A stretch of 64,000 nt of DNA, from contig JACVTC010000044.1 in the NCBI GenBank assembly GCA_016946835.1, positions 529,501 to 593,500 on the forward strand, in the 5' to 3' direction. This DNA is from Neocallimastix lanati (nom. inval.) (lineage: Eukaryota; Neocallimastigomycota; Neocallimastigomycetes; Neocallimastigales; Neocallimastigaceae). This document shows positions 38,601-46,632 of the stretch, piece by piece. The first letter of the stretch is position 1; each line of letters opens with the position of its first letter. The position numbers were made by a program, and so were the translations under genes. The notes below the pieces were generated by a model. It was not told the origin of the DNA, did not search any database, and was given only the letters and a program-made list of their open reading frames with translations.

Positions 38601-39445
38601 TGTGTTGCTAGTTGGATTCTTCCACGACTTTTTCCAACTGTTTCATATTCACCAGGTAATTTATCAAAATACTGCTTAGTAACGATGCTTAGGTTACTAC
38701 AAGAATCAATTAAAAGTTTTCCTAGTACTCCGTCAACACTTGCATCAACCATTGCTAAGTCTTCTTCGGCTACTTCATTACTTTTACTTATGTAGCTATG
38801 ATCATAGTTATTCACTAATAAAGTTCGTGCTATTACATTGTCTACAGTTCCAATTATTTTAGATTTTTCTAACTTTAAACCTTGAGTTAATTGTGAACGA
38901 ATTTTCGGACATGCATTCAAGAGTTGACCTATCGTAATACTGGATTTAAGATTATTTAAATCATCCATAATATTGTAAGGTTCTTTATTATTCATCATTT
39001 TGATATTCCTTTTTACTAACTGAGTATTTTCATTATTAGTTTCTTTAGTTTTTGTTGAAATTAATTTTTCCAAAGTATTAGTTTTATTTTGTTGATTATC
39101 TTTATTCATTTCTATATCTTCTATTTCATTATCGATTACAAGTATATCTTCAGATTCAACTTTTTTCTTTCCTTTTGATGAATAATTGTTGTTTTCTTCT
39201 TTACTTTCTCTTACTCTTGTTATATTTCTTAATTCCTTTTCTTTTTGTTTTTCTTTGTTAATATTTGGTTGAGTTAAAATTGAAGGAAGTATTTGATTTT
39301 TATAAACTTTATTTGGTTTATTATGTAGCTCATTTTCTTTCTTCTTTCTTAAAGCAGGAGTTGCGAAAGGACGTGGATTATCTTTTAAACTTTTATGTAC
39401 TTTCTTGGAATTATTTTCTTCCTTTTCGCTGTTATTATCATTCAT
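35630..39445 (-). CDS. pol: Ty3/gypsy Pol polyprotein (protease, RT, RNase H, integrase)
   Basis: At least 1271 residues without a break. Domains: a Lys/Glu/Asn-rich lead; protease near residue 247 (LLIDSCSNLSIV, where Cys replaces the usual Gly of DSG/DTG); RT ~430-610 (GKWRLCIDYRKVN, TLDLFSGFHQ, catalytic FIDD near 595); RNase H ~735-850 (RTDASYNG, YTDHKPL). Integrase follows, with its HHCC finger ~930-972, catalytic Asp in LDIIGP (~997), Asp in TTDNGVQF (~1057) and Glu in ESNGLTENRNK (~1093). A GPY/F-type segment (YYNGPFKI, ~1230) lies near the end; no chromodomain follows. The ATG at 39445 is probably not the true start: the frame is open upstream to the slippery site at 39634-39640, so Pol is expected as a Gag-Pol fusion made by -1 frameshifting. 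Confidence 0.93.
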   Translation of the reverse strand: MNDNNSEKEENNSKKVHKSLKDNPRPFATPALRKKKENELHNKPNKVYKNQILPSILTQPNINKEKQKEKELRNITRVRESKEENNNYSSKGKKKVESEDILVIDNEIEDIEMNKDNQQNKTNTLEKLISTKTKETNNENTQLVKRNIKMMNNKEPYNIMDDLNNLKSSITIGQLLNACPKIRSQLTQGLKLEKSKIIGTVDNVIARTLLVNNYDHSYISKSNEVAEEDLAMVDASVDGVLGKLLIDSCSNLSIVTKQYFDKLPGEYETVGKSRGRIQLATQDEEYSEGIIVQLPVKINNYEFNADFRIIEKEDSFYDMLINFKTQIDHCLFIHPTLNSLCKLLSESEYEEIAKINNQYYDEESIICTIRKVKETNNEKEIIKELTPMEFIESDEFLSTLNKDYKEQIIKILKEMIDIVATSTEELTPSKLSPHKIRLKANAKPVKLRSYRLTKLKSDILKEELTKLIKKGLIEPSCSEWSSPVVLILKHNGKWRLCIDYRKVNDMTEKDSYSVPYIDEIFDSLGGSKIFTTLDLFSGFHQILMDEESVEVTTFTTKFGNYQFKVMPFGLTGAPSTFQREMNKILFPFIGEFVYVFIDDVLIYSKSIEEHLIHIKQVLEVFKENKLKINIEKCHFLQTEVDVLGHKLTTKGLSPMESKITAIKKWEAPSSIHELRSFLGAIGYYRDFIPKYAQITSPLCKLLKKNTKYEWNKEQQESFELLKEKLINAPILKFPSFDKPFIIRTDASYNGIGGVLLQKEEETGKEHPIHFISRSLKKTEKNYGITDLEGTALFYCMTKFKSYIEGNPLPTTIYTDHKPLVGLFKNKEPLNARQTRWCLTASMLGINIKYESGKKNVLADALSRMKSKEERKILLTKITNGNNEELLSKVIKEFINEKFTVIDGEDYFIDNGNYRKLITDENERFKLILEAHNIGHEGYYKTYQRLKKNFYWNHMIKDIKRIVSNCEKCQLNRPQPYPEPTENHPTKVEGPFVHLGLDIIGPLPKTRNNNQYIIVTVDYFTKWVEAEPTENITSSDIIKFLINVFARHGVPQVITTDNGVQFTSDMTKIFLDLYDVYVKFIATYHPESNGLTENRNKEIGKLLRLLGRKNQDWDEVLPSALWALRTTKNTATGHSSFELVYGREDQQPYDIAIRTIENAGKSYDEILMEKFVRHYQWTREACENVKNANKYWATRREEQISMKKGKELKAGDLVLVRNFSRTKLEPYYNGPFKILKIQFNTATLIDQKTGKQLDRNVHFKNLVKFNSAYREA

Positions 39446-39607
39446 TTTTCTTTTTATAGTATTTATAATGATATTATCCTCACTTTCAGTTGTGTCACTA
39501 AAATCAGATTCTTCAGATTCTTTATTAAAGGAATTATTATCAATTGGGGTATTCTTGGTAAAAGTATTATTTTGTAAATTATTTAATGAAGCTATTGTTT
39601 TGTCATT

Positions 39608-39640
39608 GGGAGTGCTTCTGCTCCCATTTAGAAGTTTAAA
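39608..39640 (-). promoter_or_regulatory. Programmed -1 ribosomal frameshift signal between gag and pol
   Basis: On the minus strand the heptamer TTTAAAC (39640 down to 39634) sits in the gag frame as T TTA AAC, two codons before the gag stop TAA (39628-39630). After an 8-nt spacer comes a perfect 5-bp stem, GGGAG...CTCCC (39625-39621 with 39612-39608), closing an 8-nt loop. A -1 slip enters a frame open all the way to pol. Heptamer type, reading phase, spacing and stem-loop all match known -1 signals; UUUAAAC is among the most efficient heptamers known. Confidence 0.85.
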
Positions 39641-40533
39641 GACTTTTTGGAATATATTTCTTTTTTATTTTTTTCCATAATCTTATTTAATTGAGGGCAA
39701 TAGTATGAGTAATGACCTTCTTCCTTACAGAAGAAGCAAGTTTTAACAGATAAATTTCTCATTTTCTGGGTTGATTCTTCTATAATATCTTGAGGTTTCA
39801 GTTTATTATTTGTTTGACTTGTTTGGAAAGTTTCGTTTCTTCTTTTAGGATAAAGTCTTGAAGTAGTACTGTTTTGATTATTTTGATTATGCTGGGAATT
39901 ATTAACATTATAGGTATTAATATTATTGTTCCTTACAGAAAGTCTATCTACTTTCTCGGCAATTTTGAAAGCTTTCTCCATACTTATATCATCTTTAAGG
40001 GATAATTTCTTCCAGGCTTCATAATTATTTTGAATAGAGTCAATATAATCTAGTACACCAATGCGCTTTCTTCTCTTTTTATCAAGTTTAGTGTACAAAG
40101 TTCTATATCTTACATTAAAGTCTTTAATCTTTTCGTTTCTTTTAATTCGCATTGCACGAAGTTCTTTAAGAAGTAAATTTTGGTCTTCTTTAATACCGTA
40201 AAAATTTTCAAGACTTGAAATAATTTTTTCAAGAGAAGGAAATTTATCATCATCAACATTTTCTTCTTCATCATCTTCTTCTTCATCTGATGAATCATCA
40301 CTTTCATCATCACTATCTTCTCCCAAATCTTCAATAACGCGTTGTACTTCACCAGAGCTGGTAAGTAAACAAGCATTAAATATTGTTTCCGGATCTGTGA
40401 TACCTTGTATCTTGATCCAAAGTTTTAATTCAGTAGCCCAGGACTTTATATCTAAATTGTCCTTGCTAAGCTTCACTATGTCTCGTAATTCTTTCTTTAA
40501 TTCTTTAAAACTTAAAGTACTTTTAGTAGACAT
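39628..40533 (-). CDS. gag: Ty3/gypsy Gag (301 aa)
   Basis: The capsid-like part spans residues ~1-200, with a very acidic Asp/Glu/Ser insert at ~75-95. An Asn/Gln-rich linker follows, then one CCHC zinc knuckle near the C-terminus (CFFCKEEGHYSYYC), which binds the element RNA. The start is ATG 40533. It terminates two codons past the slippery heptamer, giving Gag alone, while frameshifted ribosomes continue into Pol. The low-complexity acidic stretch looks like a local expansion but is in frame. Confidence 0.9.
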   Translation of the reverse strand: MSTKSTLSFKELKKELRDIVKLSKDNLDIKSWATELKLWIKIQGITDPETIFNACLLTSSGEVQRVIEDLGEDSDDESDDSSDEEEDDEEENVDDDKFPSLEKIISSLENFYGIKEDQNLLLKELRAMRIKRNEKIKDFNVRYRTLYTKLDKKRRKRIGVLDYIDSIQNNYEAWKKLSLKDDISMEKAFKIAEKVDRLSVRNNNINTYNVNNSQHNQNNQNSTTSRLYPKRRNETFQTSQTNNKLKPQDIIEESTQKMRNLSVKTCFFCKEEGHYSYYCPQLNKIMEKNKKEIYSKKSLNF

Positions 40534-41901
40534 TTCGTTTTTAGTTAATAATTTTTTTATTGTAAATTAACGAGGTTATTAAATACGAATAAATTTGAAA
40601 GTCCAACTTTAAAAATATAATTTAACAAGTAATTTAATATCGAATCAAATTTTAAAACAATATATCTTAGTAATTTTTGAAAATAATAATTTTATTTGCT
40701 TTCTTTAGTAAGTATAAGCTCGAAATCCTTATCGACAACTTAGTAGAAATTATAAAGCACGAGGTTCTTTTCGACTACTTTTTTAAGAATAATTTTAAGT
40801 TCGAAATCTTTATCGACAACTTAATAGAATAATTTTAAGTTCGAAATCTTTATCGACAACTTAATAGAATATTTTTCAAGCTCGAAATCTTTATCGACCA
40901 CTTGAATTTTGTAATTTAGTATATTTGTAGTAATAAATTTAGAAGCAAAGTTTTATTTATTATTTTCACCTTTCAAAAATTTTTCTTTTTAAACGATAAA
41001 TATTGTATTGTTATAGCTAATAAAATTATTAATTAATTATAATTATTAAATACAAAAAAATAATCTTTATTGTCGTACAATCTGATAGTACACACTGTCT
41101 GACGTGCAGCTTACCTAATGGTGTCATGCCACGCGTGTGCCACGATTACTATATTCAATATAAAATATAGCAGTTCAGAGCCCACTAGCCCAATTACTAT
41201 GTAGGATAAACTTAATCCGATAATCTATGTACGGAATAAAAAAATTTTAAAAGTATTCAATAATATTTTTATTAACTAATAAAAATTAACTAAAAACACA
41301 ATATTTTCAAAGTAAATTAAGATTCTATTACAGGAATTATATAACAAATAAAGTACCAGTAATAAAAAAAAAATAAAAAAAATTTAAATGGCGAAGTTAG
41401 CCAAAGTCTGATACTTTATATAATAAAGTGCCTTATAACTAGCACAAAGAAAAGTAAAAAAAATTATATAAAAAAAACAATCTTACGCCTTCGGTGACGT
41501 AAGCTCCTTATTCGCCAGTGCTTGGAAAGTACCCGCACCTTCGTGTGTTGAAACGTTGAAGGTTGAACTATTATTACCGGGTCGGTAACCAAATACCTTC
41601 GTCTACTTTCCAATTAATCTCCAAATTAACTACTATTCAATAACCTACTATGAATAGAGTTAATTTGTTGCTATCTGAGAATACACTGTGTATGAGCTCT
41701 ATCCGCTCCTTGTTATAATTTTACAAAATTTGTTTTTTTAGAATCTTAATTTTACTTATTTAAAAAAAATTTTTTTTATATATATATATCAAACAAGCGC
41801 CATGGGTTAATCAAAGGATTAACGACTTACTTGTTTATCAATATAAAATAAAAAAAAAATTAAAAAAAAATCTATGTTATTTACTATTATTTCTATTTAA
41901 T
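40534..41901 (-). promoter_or_regulatory. Long leader (5' UTR) of the gypsy element
   Basis: 1.37 kb between primer site and gag, without a long frame. It contains about five units of a ~40-bp tandem repeat with core CGAAATCTTTATCGACAACT (near 40719, 40758, 40801, 40841, 40882). The blocks at 41090-41240 and 41480-41720 are clearly richer in G+C than the surroundings. Short perfect stems are visible, such as CTTACG/CGTAAG near 41485-41507 and TACCG/CGGTA near 41576-41588. These could be packaging or dimerisation signals (inference). Confidence 0.6.
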
Positions 41902-41919
41902 TCCCCGATATCTCCACCA
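41902..41919 (-). other. Primer binding site of the gypsy element
   Basis: The minus strand reads TGGTGGAGATATCGGGGA, starting six bases after the end of the 5' LTR. TGG is the complement of a tRNA CCA end, so the primer is the 3' end of a tRNA whose acceptor stem begins GGAGATA. The amino-acid identity is not assigned. Confidence 0.7.
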
Positions 41920-41925
41920 TATAAA

Positions 41926-42224
41926 TGTTAAGGTTTTAGAGAATTAAATAAAAATAAAGTAAGGAAACACAAATTTTATTTATTTATTTATTATTTTTAT
42001 TTATAAATTTATTTGATTTTATTTGATGATATTTAAAAATTAGTAGCAAAATTTACAACTATTTATACTTTTTTTCAAGGCATAAAAGTTGTTCTTGCCA
42101 CTAAATTACATTTTATTTATTTTTTTTTTTTAAAAACTATTAAATTTAAATTGATTTTTATAATTAATTATATAAAATTTAATTATAACAATATAAATAA
42201 AATACATTTATAATATTAATAAAA

Positions 42225-42277
<53 letters not shown>

Positions 42278-42773
42278 TTATTTATTTAAAAATATCTAAA
42301 ATATTACTAATAAGAATTTATTTAATTGGCTATAATTTTTATTACAATCTGTTAAAATATTCAAATAAAAATAAAAATACTATTCTAATATAAAGGTTTT
42401 TAATAAAATAAAATATTTTTCAATATAAAATAAAACATTTCGATATAAAATTTTATAATAAAAAGTTAAAATATAATATATAAATTTTTAATTATCAATA
42501 TATAAAAATATTATTAATATAAATTTTCATTATTAATATAAAAAAAATAAGATTTATTATTAATATTGCTAATATAAGTTTTAAATATATAAAAATATTA
42601 CTATTAATATAAGATTTAATATAAAAATATAAAGTTTAATATAATTTTTGATTTAATTTTTGATCTTTGGATTTAAAAATTTATTAAAGTACAAAAATAA
42701 TAATGTACACATAATGTATTAGAAATAAATCGTAGATTTAATTAAGAATGCATTATTTAGTACATTCTTATCA
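41926..42773 (-). repeat. 5' LTR of the gypsy element
   Basis: 848 bp, near-identical to 34765-35611. It should hold the promoter for the minus-strand transcript. Its right end, ...CTTATCA, is 14 bases from the tRNA-Met gene. Confidence 0.92.
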
Positions 42774-42787
42774 AAAAACTCAAGAAA

Positions 42788-42860
42788 GCGAAGTTGGCGC
42801 AGTCGGCAGCGCGTAAGTCTCATAATCTTAAGGTCGTGAGTTCGAACCTCACACTTCGCA
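42788..42860 (+). tRNA. tRNA-Met (CAT), elongator type
   Basis: 73 nt that fold as a cloverleaf: acceptor stem GCGAAGT/ACTTCGC, D stem GCGC/GCGC, anticodon loop CTCATAA (anticodon CAT) and T arm GTGAG TTCGAAC CTCAC, with discriminator A. The internal promoters are clear: A box TGGCGCAGTCGG and B box GTTCGAACC. A T-rich Pol III terminator starts at 42863. It has no intron and no encoded CCA, as expected for a nuclear gene. The T-T pair closing the anticodon stem also occurs in yeast elongator tRNA-Met, which together with the lack of initiator features favours the elongator type. Confidence 0.95.
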
Positions 42861-42862
42861 CA

Positions 42863-42897
42863 TTTTTATTTGTATTATTTTTTTTTATTTTCTTTTT
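42863..42897 (+). terminator. Pol III terminator of tRNA-Met
   Basis: TTTTT three bases after the tRNA 3' end, followed by further T runs; oligo-T is the standard Pol III stop signal. Confidence 0.7.
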
Positions 42898-42969
42898 ATA
42901 TTTTTCATTTAATATATAGAAATAATTGGACTGGATAAGATAAAAAAAAAAAAAATTTTTTTTCTTATT

Positions 42970-43164
42970 TTTTTTTTTTTTTTTTTTTTAAGTCAAACCT
43001 TTATATCTTTGAATCATAAAAATTTTATTTTATTTTTTTTATTAATTTATTATTATTTTATTTTTTTTATTAATTTATTATTATTTTATTTTTTTTATTT
43101 GTAGAAAATAATGAAATTCAAGTGGACAAAAAGAAGAAATAGGGACCGACTTTTAAAACTATTC

Positions 43165-43199
<35 letters not shown>

Positions 43200-43240
43200 A
43201 AATTACATATATATGAATATATATACATTTAAAAAAAGTA
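42970..43240. repeat. Dispersed repeat, second copy of 31050-31320
   Basis: Shares AGTCAAACCTTTA...AATCATAAAA, TTTGTAGAAAATAATGAAAT, AGTGGACAAAA...GGGACC and a poly-T followed by ATATATATATTTAAAAAAA with 31050-31320 in the same orientation. It lies about 110 bp downstream of the tRNA gene. Its nature is unknown; a tail fragment of a retroelement is possible. Confidence 0.6.
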
Positions 43241-44639
43241 AAAAAATTTATTTTATTTTAACTTTAATTTTTTTACACTACGTATATATCATGGTGAGAG
43301 TAGATAAATCATTATATTAATTTTTAATAATTTATCTGCTACTGTTGTTATATAGTATTTTATCGCTTCGATGATCAACACCTTTCAATCCCTAAACAAG
43401 CCTATTAATATCAAACATTTCCTTAAATAAGGATGTATTTGATGTCTTTGTCAAGTGATCTTTGCTTGTTATTATCTTTTGGGAATGATACTTTAATGCT
43501 ATACTCATTTCAAAATCAAGTGGAAACCAAATAGTTAAATAGTTAAATAGATAAATGGCTAACTTGTAATTTTTAACTAATTATTTCTCTTCTTTTTTTT
43601 TTATAAATTACTAATTTTTATTCTGATCTCAAAATCTCTAAATAATTTATAATTTATAATTTATAATTTATAATTTATTTTTCTTTCTTCTTGTGATATT
43701 TTTTTGTTTGTTAGCTTTACATTTTAATATTTAATCAAGAAAAAAAAATTTTTTCTTTGTTCATAGTTTGATTTTTAATACTAAATTTTTTTTTCCATTT
43801 TTAATACTGATTTTTTAACAGTTTTATATTATTTATTTAATACTTTTTAAATTATTTTATTTAAATATTTAATTTTTAATTACATTATAAAGAAAGTTTA
43901 TTAAATTAATTAATAAAGCATATAAAAATAATATGAACATTAATTTTTATCAGTAATTTGTTTTTTATATTTATTTTCTCAAAGATTATTATTTTATATT
44001 TAAATGTCTATAATAAATATATTATAATTATTAATAATTTATAATTATACATATTTTTTATAACTTTATAATATTTTAAAAATAAATTGATCTCATTAAT
44101 TTTTATTTTAAAATAATATATTATTAATTATATATATAGATGTATTTCAGAATAATTATTACATATTTAATGGCTTTTATTTTATTTTATATTTAAATAT
44201 TAAAAATAAAATATATCAAATAAAATATTTCATTATAAAATCAATTAACTTTATTTAATAATTAAAAAAATAATATTTGAATATTTTATTTTTTTATAAA
44301 TTATATCTTTTTTTAATAATTATTTTTTATTAAAAAATATATATTTTTATTATTATTTAATATTTTTTATTGAGAAATAAAATATTCACATTTATTGTAT
44401 ATTAAAAAAAAGTTCTTTTTGTTTAAAGTTTTTTAATATTAGTTCTTACAAAAAAATAGTATTTACATATGTATATATACTTTTTTTCTTTGTTTTTCCA
44501 AAGTAAAGAAAAATCCTTAAAAAAGAAAAAAAGGTTTTCATTACTAATTACTAATTTAAATGGTAAATCACTTCTTCATAATCTTCATCATACATTACTT
44601 TTATTTAATCTAAACCATCAAAATAAAATATTAATAACT
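43241..44639. other. Gene-free stretch
   Basis: A+T-rich. A more mixed-composition patch at 43290-43520 has no recognisable frame or RNA fold. The remainder is low complexity. Confidence 0.4.
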
Positions 44640-45240
44640 TAGTTTCAATTTAATTCAATTTCAATAATTCAGTTATTTGAATTTCAAAATTAATAATTAA
44701 TAATATATAATAATTATTATTATATTGACTTTATTAAAATATTTAGGAAATAGTCTAGGCCAACTAATTGACTAAATATTATTAACTTATTGAAATTAAT
44801 AATTAAAAAATATAATATTTAGCTAATATTGTATTCTTATATTTTATTCATATTAAAAATTTATATTATTATCTTATTTTATATTATCAATATCAAACTT
44901 ATATTAATACTATTACATATTCTTATTATTAATTAGTATTTTTATAATTAATTATTTTATATAAATACATGTTTAAATCTTTTGATTAATCCTTTGTAGG
45001 ATTATTGCAATTTAAATTATATTAATAATTATATAAAATAATAATGTTATAAAATATTATTAAGATTAAATAAAATTTATATGTTAAATAAAAACTTATT
45101 TATAAAATTTACTAATAACAATATGTTTTAAATTAAATAAGAGTAAATTTCAATTATTAATTAATTACTATAATTTGGAATCTTGACCTAATCATTATGA
45201 CCAAATTATCTCAAAACTTTAACATAAATTCTAACCTATT
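44640..45240. repeat. Repeat family A, copy without MULE (unoccupied site)
   Basis: Co-linear with 54185-54339 joined to 58066-58565, sharing ATTTAGGAAWTAGTCTAGGC, TCAATATCAAACWTATATTA, TACATGTTTAAATCTTTTRR, TAATCCTTTGTAGGATTATT and the final CTTGACYTAATCRTTAWGAC. At 44778-44786 it holds a single ATTATTAAC, the sequence found duplicated around the MULE in the other copy. Confidence 0.85.
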
Positions 45241-45409
45241 TTACAAATATCTTATTTCAACTAAAATTCTAAAAAAAATGGGACGGTCTATTTCTTTTTA
45301 TATATTTTTTTATAGAAAATTTTATATTCTAAACTAAATAATTATTACATTTAATAATAATATTTCTCTTATTTTCTTACAACAATTATTTCTATCTTTT
45401 TTCTTTTAT

Positions 45410-46300
45410 TTATTATTTATTATTTATTATTTATTATTTATTATTTATTATTTATTATTTATTATTTATTATTTATTATTTATTATTTATTATTTATTAT
45501 TTATTATTTATTATTTATTATTTATTATTTATTATTTATTATTTATTATTCAATTATTTTATTATTTATTATTTATTATTTATTATTTATTATTTATTAT
45601 TTATTATTTATTATTTATTATTTATTATTTATTATTTATTATTTATTATTTATTATTTATTATTTATTATTTATTATTTATTATTTATTATTTATTATTT
45701 ATTATTTATTATTTATTATTTATTATTTATTATTTATTATTTATTATTTATTATTTATTATTTATTATTTATTATTTATTATTTATTATTTATTATTTAT
45801 TATTTATTATTTATTATTTATTATTTATTATTTATTATTTATTATTTATTATTTATTATTTATTATTTATTATTTATTATTTATTATTTATTATTTATTA
45901 TTTATTATTTATTATTTATTATTTATTATTTATTATTTATTATTTATTATTTATTATTTATTATTTATTATTTATTATTTATTATTTATTATTTATTATT
46001 TATTATTTATTATTTATTATTTATTATTTATTATTTATTATTTATTATTTATTATTTATTATTTATTATTTATTATTTATTATTTATTATTTATTATTTA
46101 TTATTTATTATTTATTATTTATTATTTATTATTTATTATTTATTATTTATTATTTATTATTTATTATTTATTATTTATTATTTATTATTTATTATTTATT
46201 ATTTATTATTTATTATTTATTATTTATTATTTATTATTTATTATTTATTATTTATTATTTATTATTTATTATTTATTATTTATTTTTTATTATTTATTAT
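45410..46300. repeat. (TTTATTA)n heptanucleotide satellite
   Basis: About 890 bp of a nearly perfect 7-bp repeat, interrupted only near 45549-45562 and 46283-46289. It directly abuts the 3' LTR of the copia element at 46301. Confidence 0.9.
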
Positions 46301-46559
46301 TGTCAAAAATATTATGTTAAGAAACACTCAAATAAGTTATAATAAACACAATAATAAATATATATGGATTAGTAGTTTTTAGAAAAATATTTTTTTATAA
46401 CAGTATAAATTATTTTTATTCTCTTTTTGTATAAGATATTGTTTTTTTATAAAATAATAATTCCATGATTTTTATACTTTTTATTTTGAATATTAATAGA
46501 AGTAATTGGTCATTATTTATATTAACGATAGATTAATTAAATTAATCATTATTTTGACA
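46301..46559 (-). repeat. 3' LTR of the copia element
   Basis: 259 bp, matching 52543-52800 apart from about four differences. The purine tract GGGGGAA on the minus strand ends exactly at its edge. Confidence 0.92.
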
Positions 46560-46632
46560 TTCCCCCAAAAATCTAGCTTCAAAAAAAAAAACCTTTTAAA
46601 AGATAAAAAAATGAAGATAGATTTTAATATAA

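Larger units (their letters stand above)
34765..42773 (-). mobile_element. Intact Ty3/gypsy LTR retrotransposon next to a tRNA gene
   Basis: An 8.0 kb element reading right to left: 5' LTR (41926-42773), tRNA primer site (41902-41919), 1.37 kb leader, gag (39628-40533), -1 frameshift signal (39608-39640), pol (39445-35630) and 3' LTR (34765-35611). LTR ends are TG...CA. A 5-bp AAAAA lies at both junctions (34760-34764 and 42774-42778), consistent with a target duplication although homopolymeric. Both reading frames are uninterrupted and the LTRs look identical apart from one T-run length, so insertion was very recent. The right end is 14 bp from the 5' end of the tRNA-Met gene, the Pol III start region, which is where Ty3-type elements insert. 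Confidence 0.93.

Noticed and set aside
43290-43560. Possible structured RNA gene after the tRNA
   Set aside because: Composition is less extreme than the surroundings, but no cloverleaf, A/B boxes or known RNA motif could be read.
45410-46300. (TTTATTA)n as a telomeric repeat or CRISPR-like array
   Set aside because: It is a simple heptanucleotide without spacers, internal to the sequence, and without the G-rich strand typical of telomeres.
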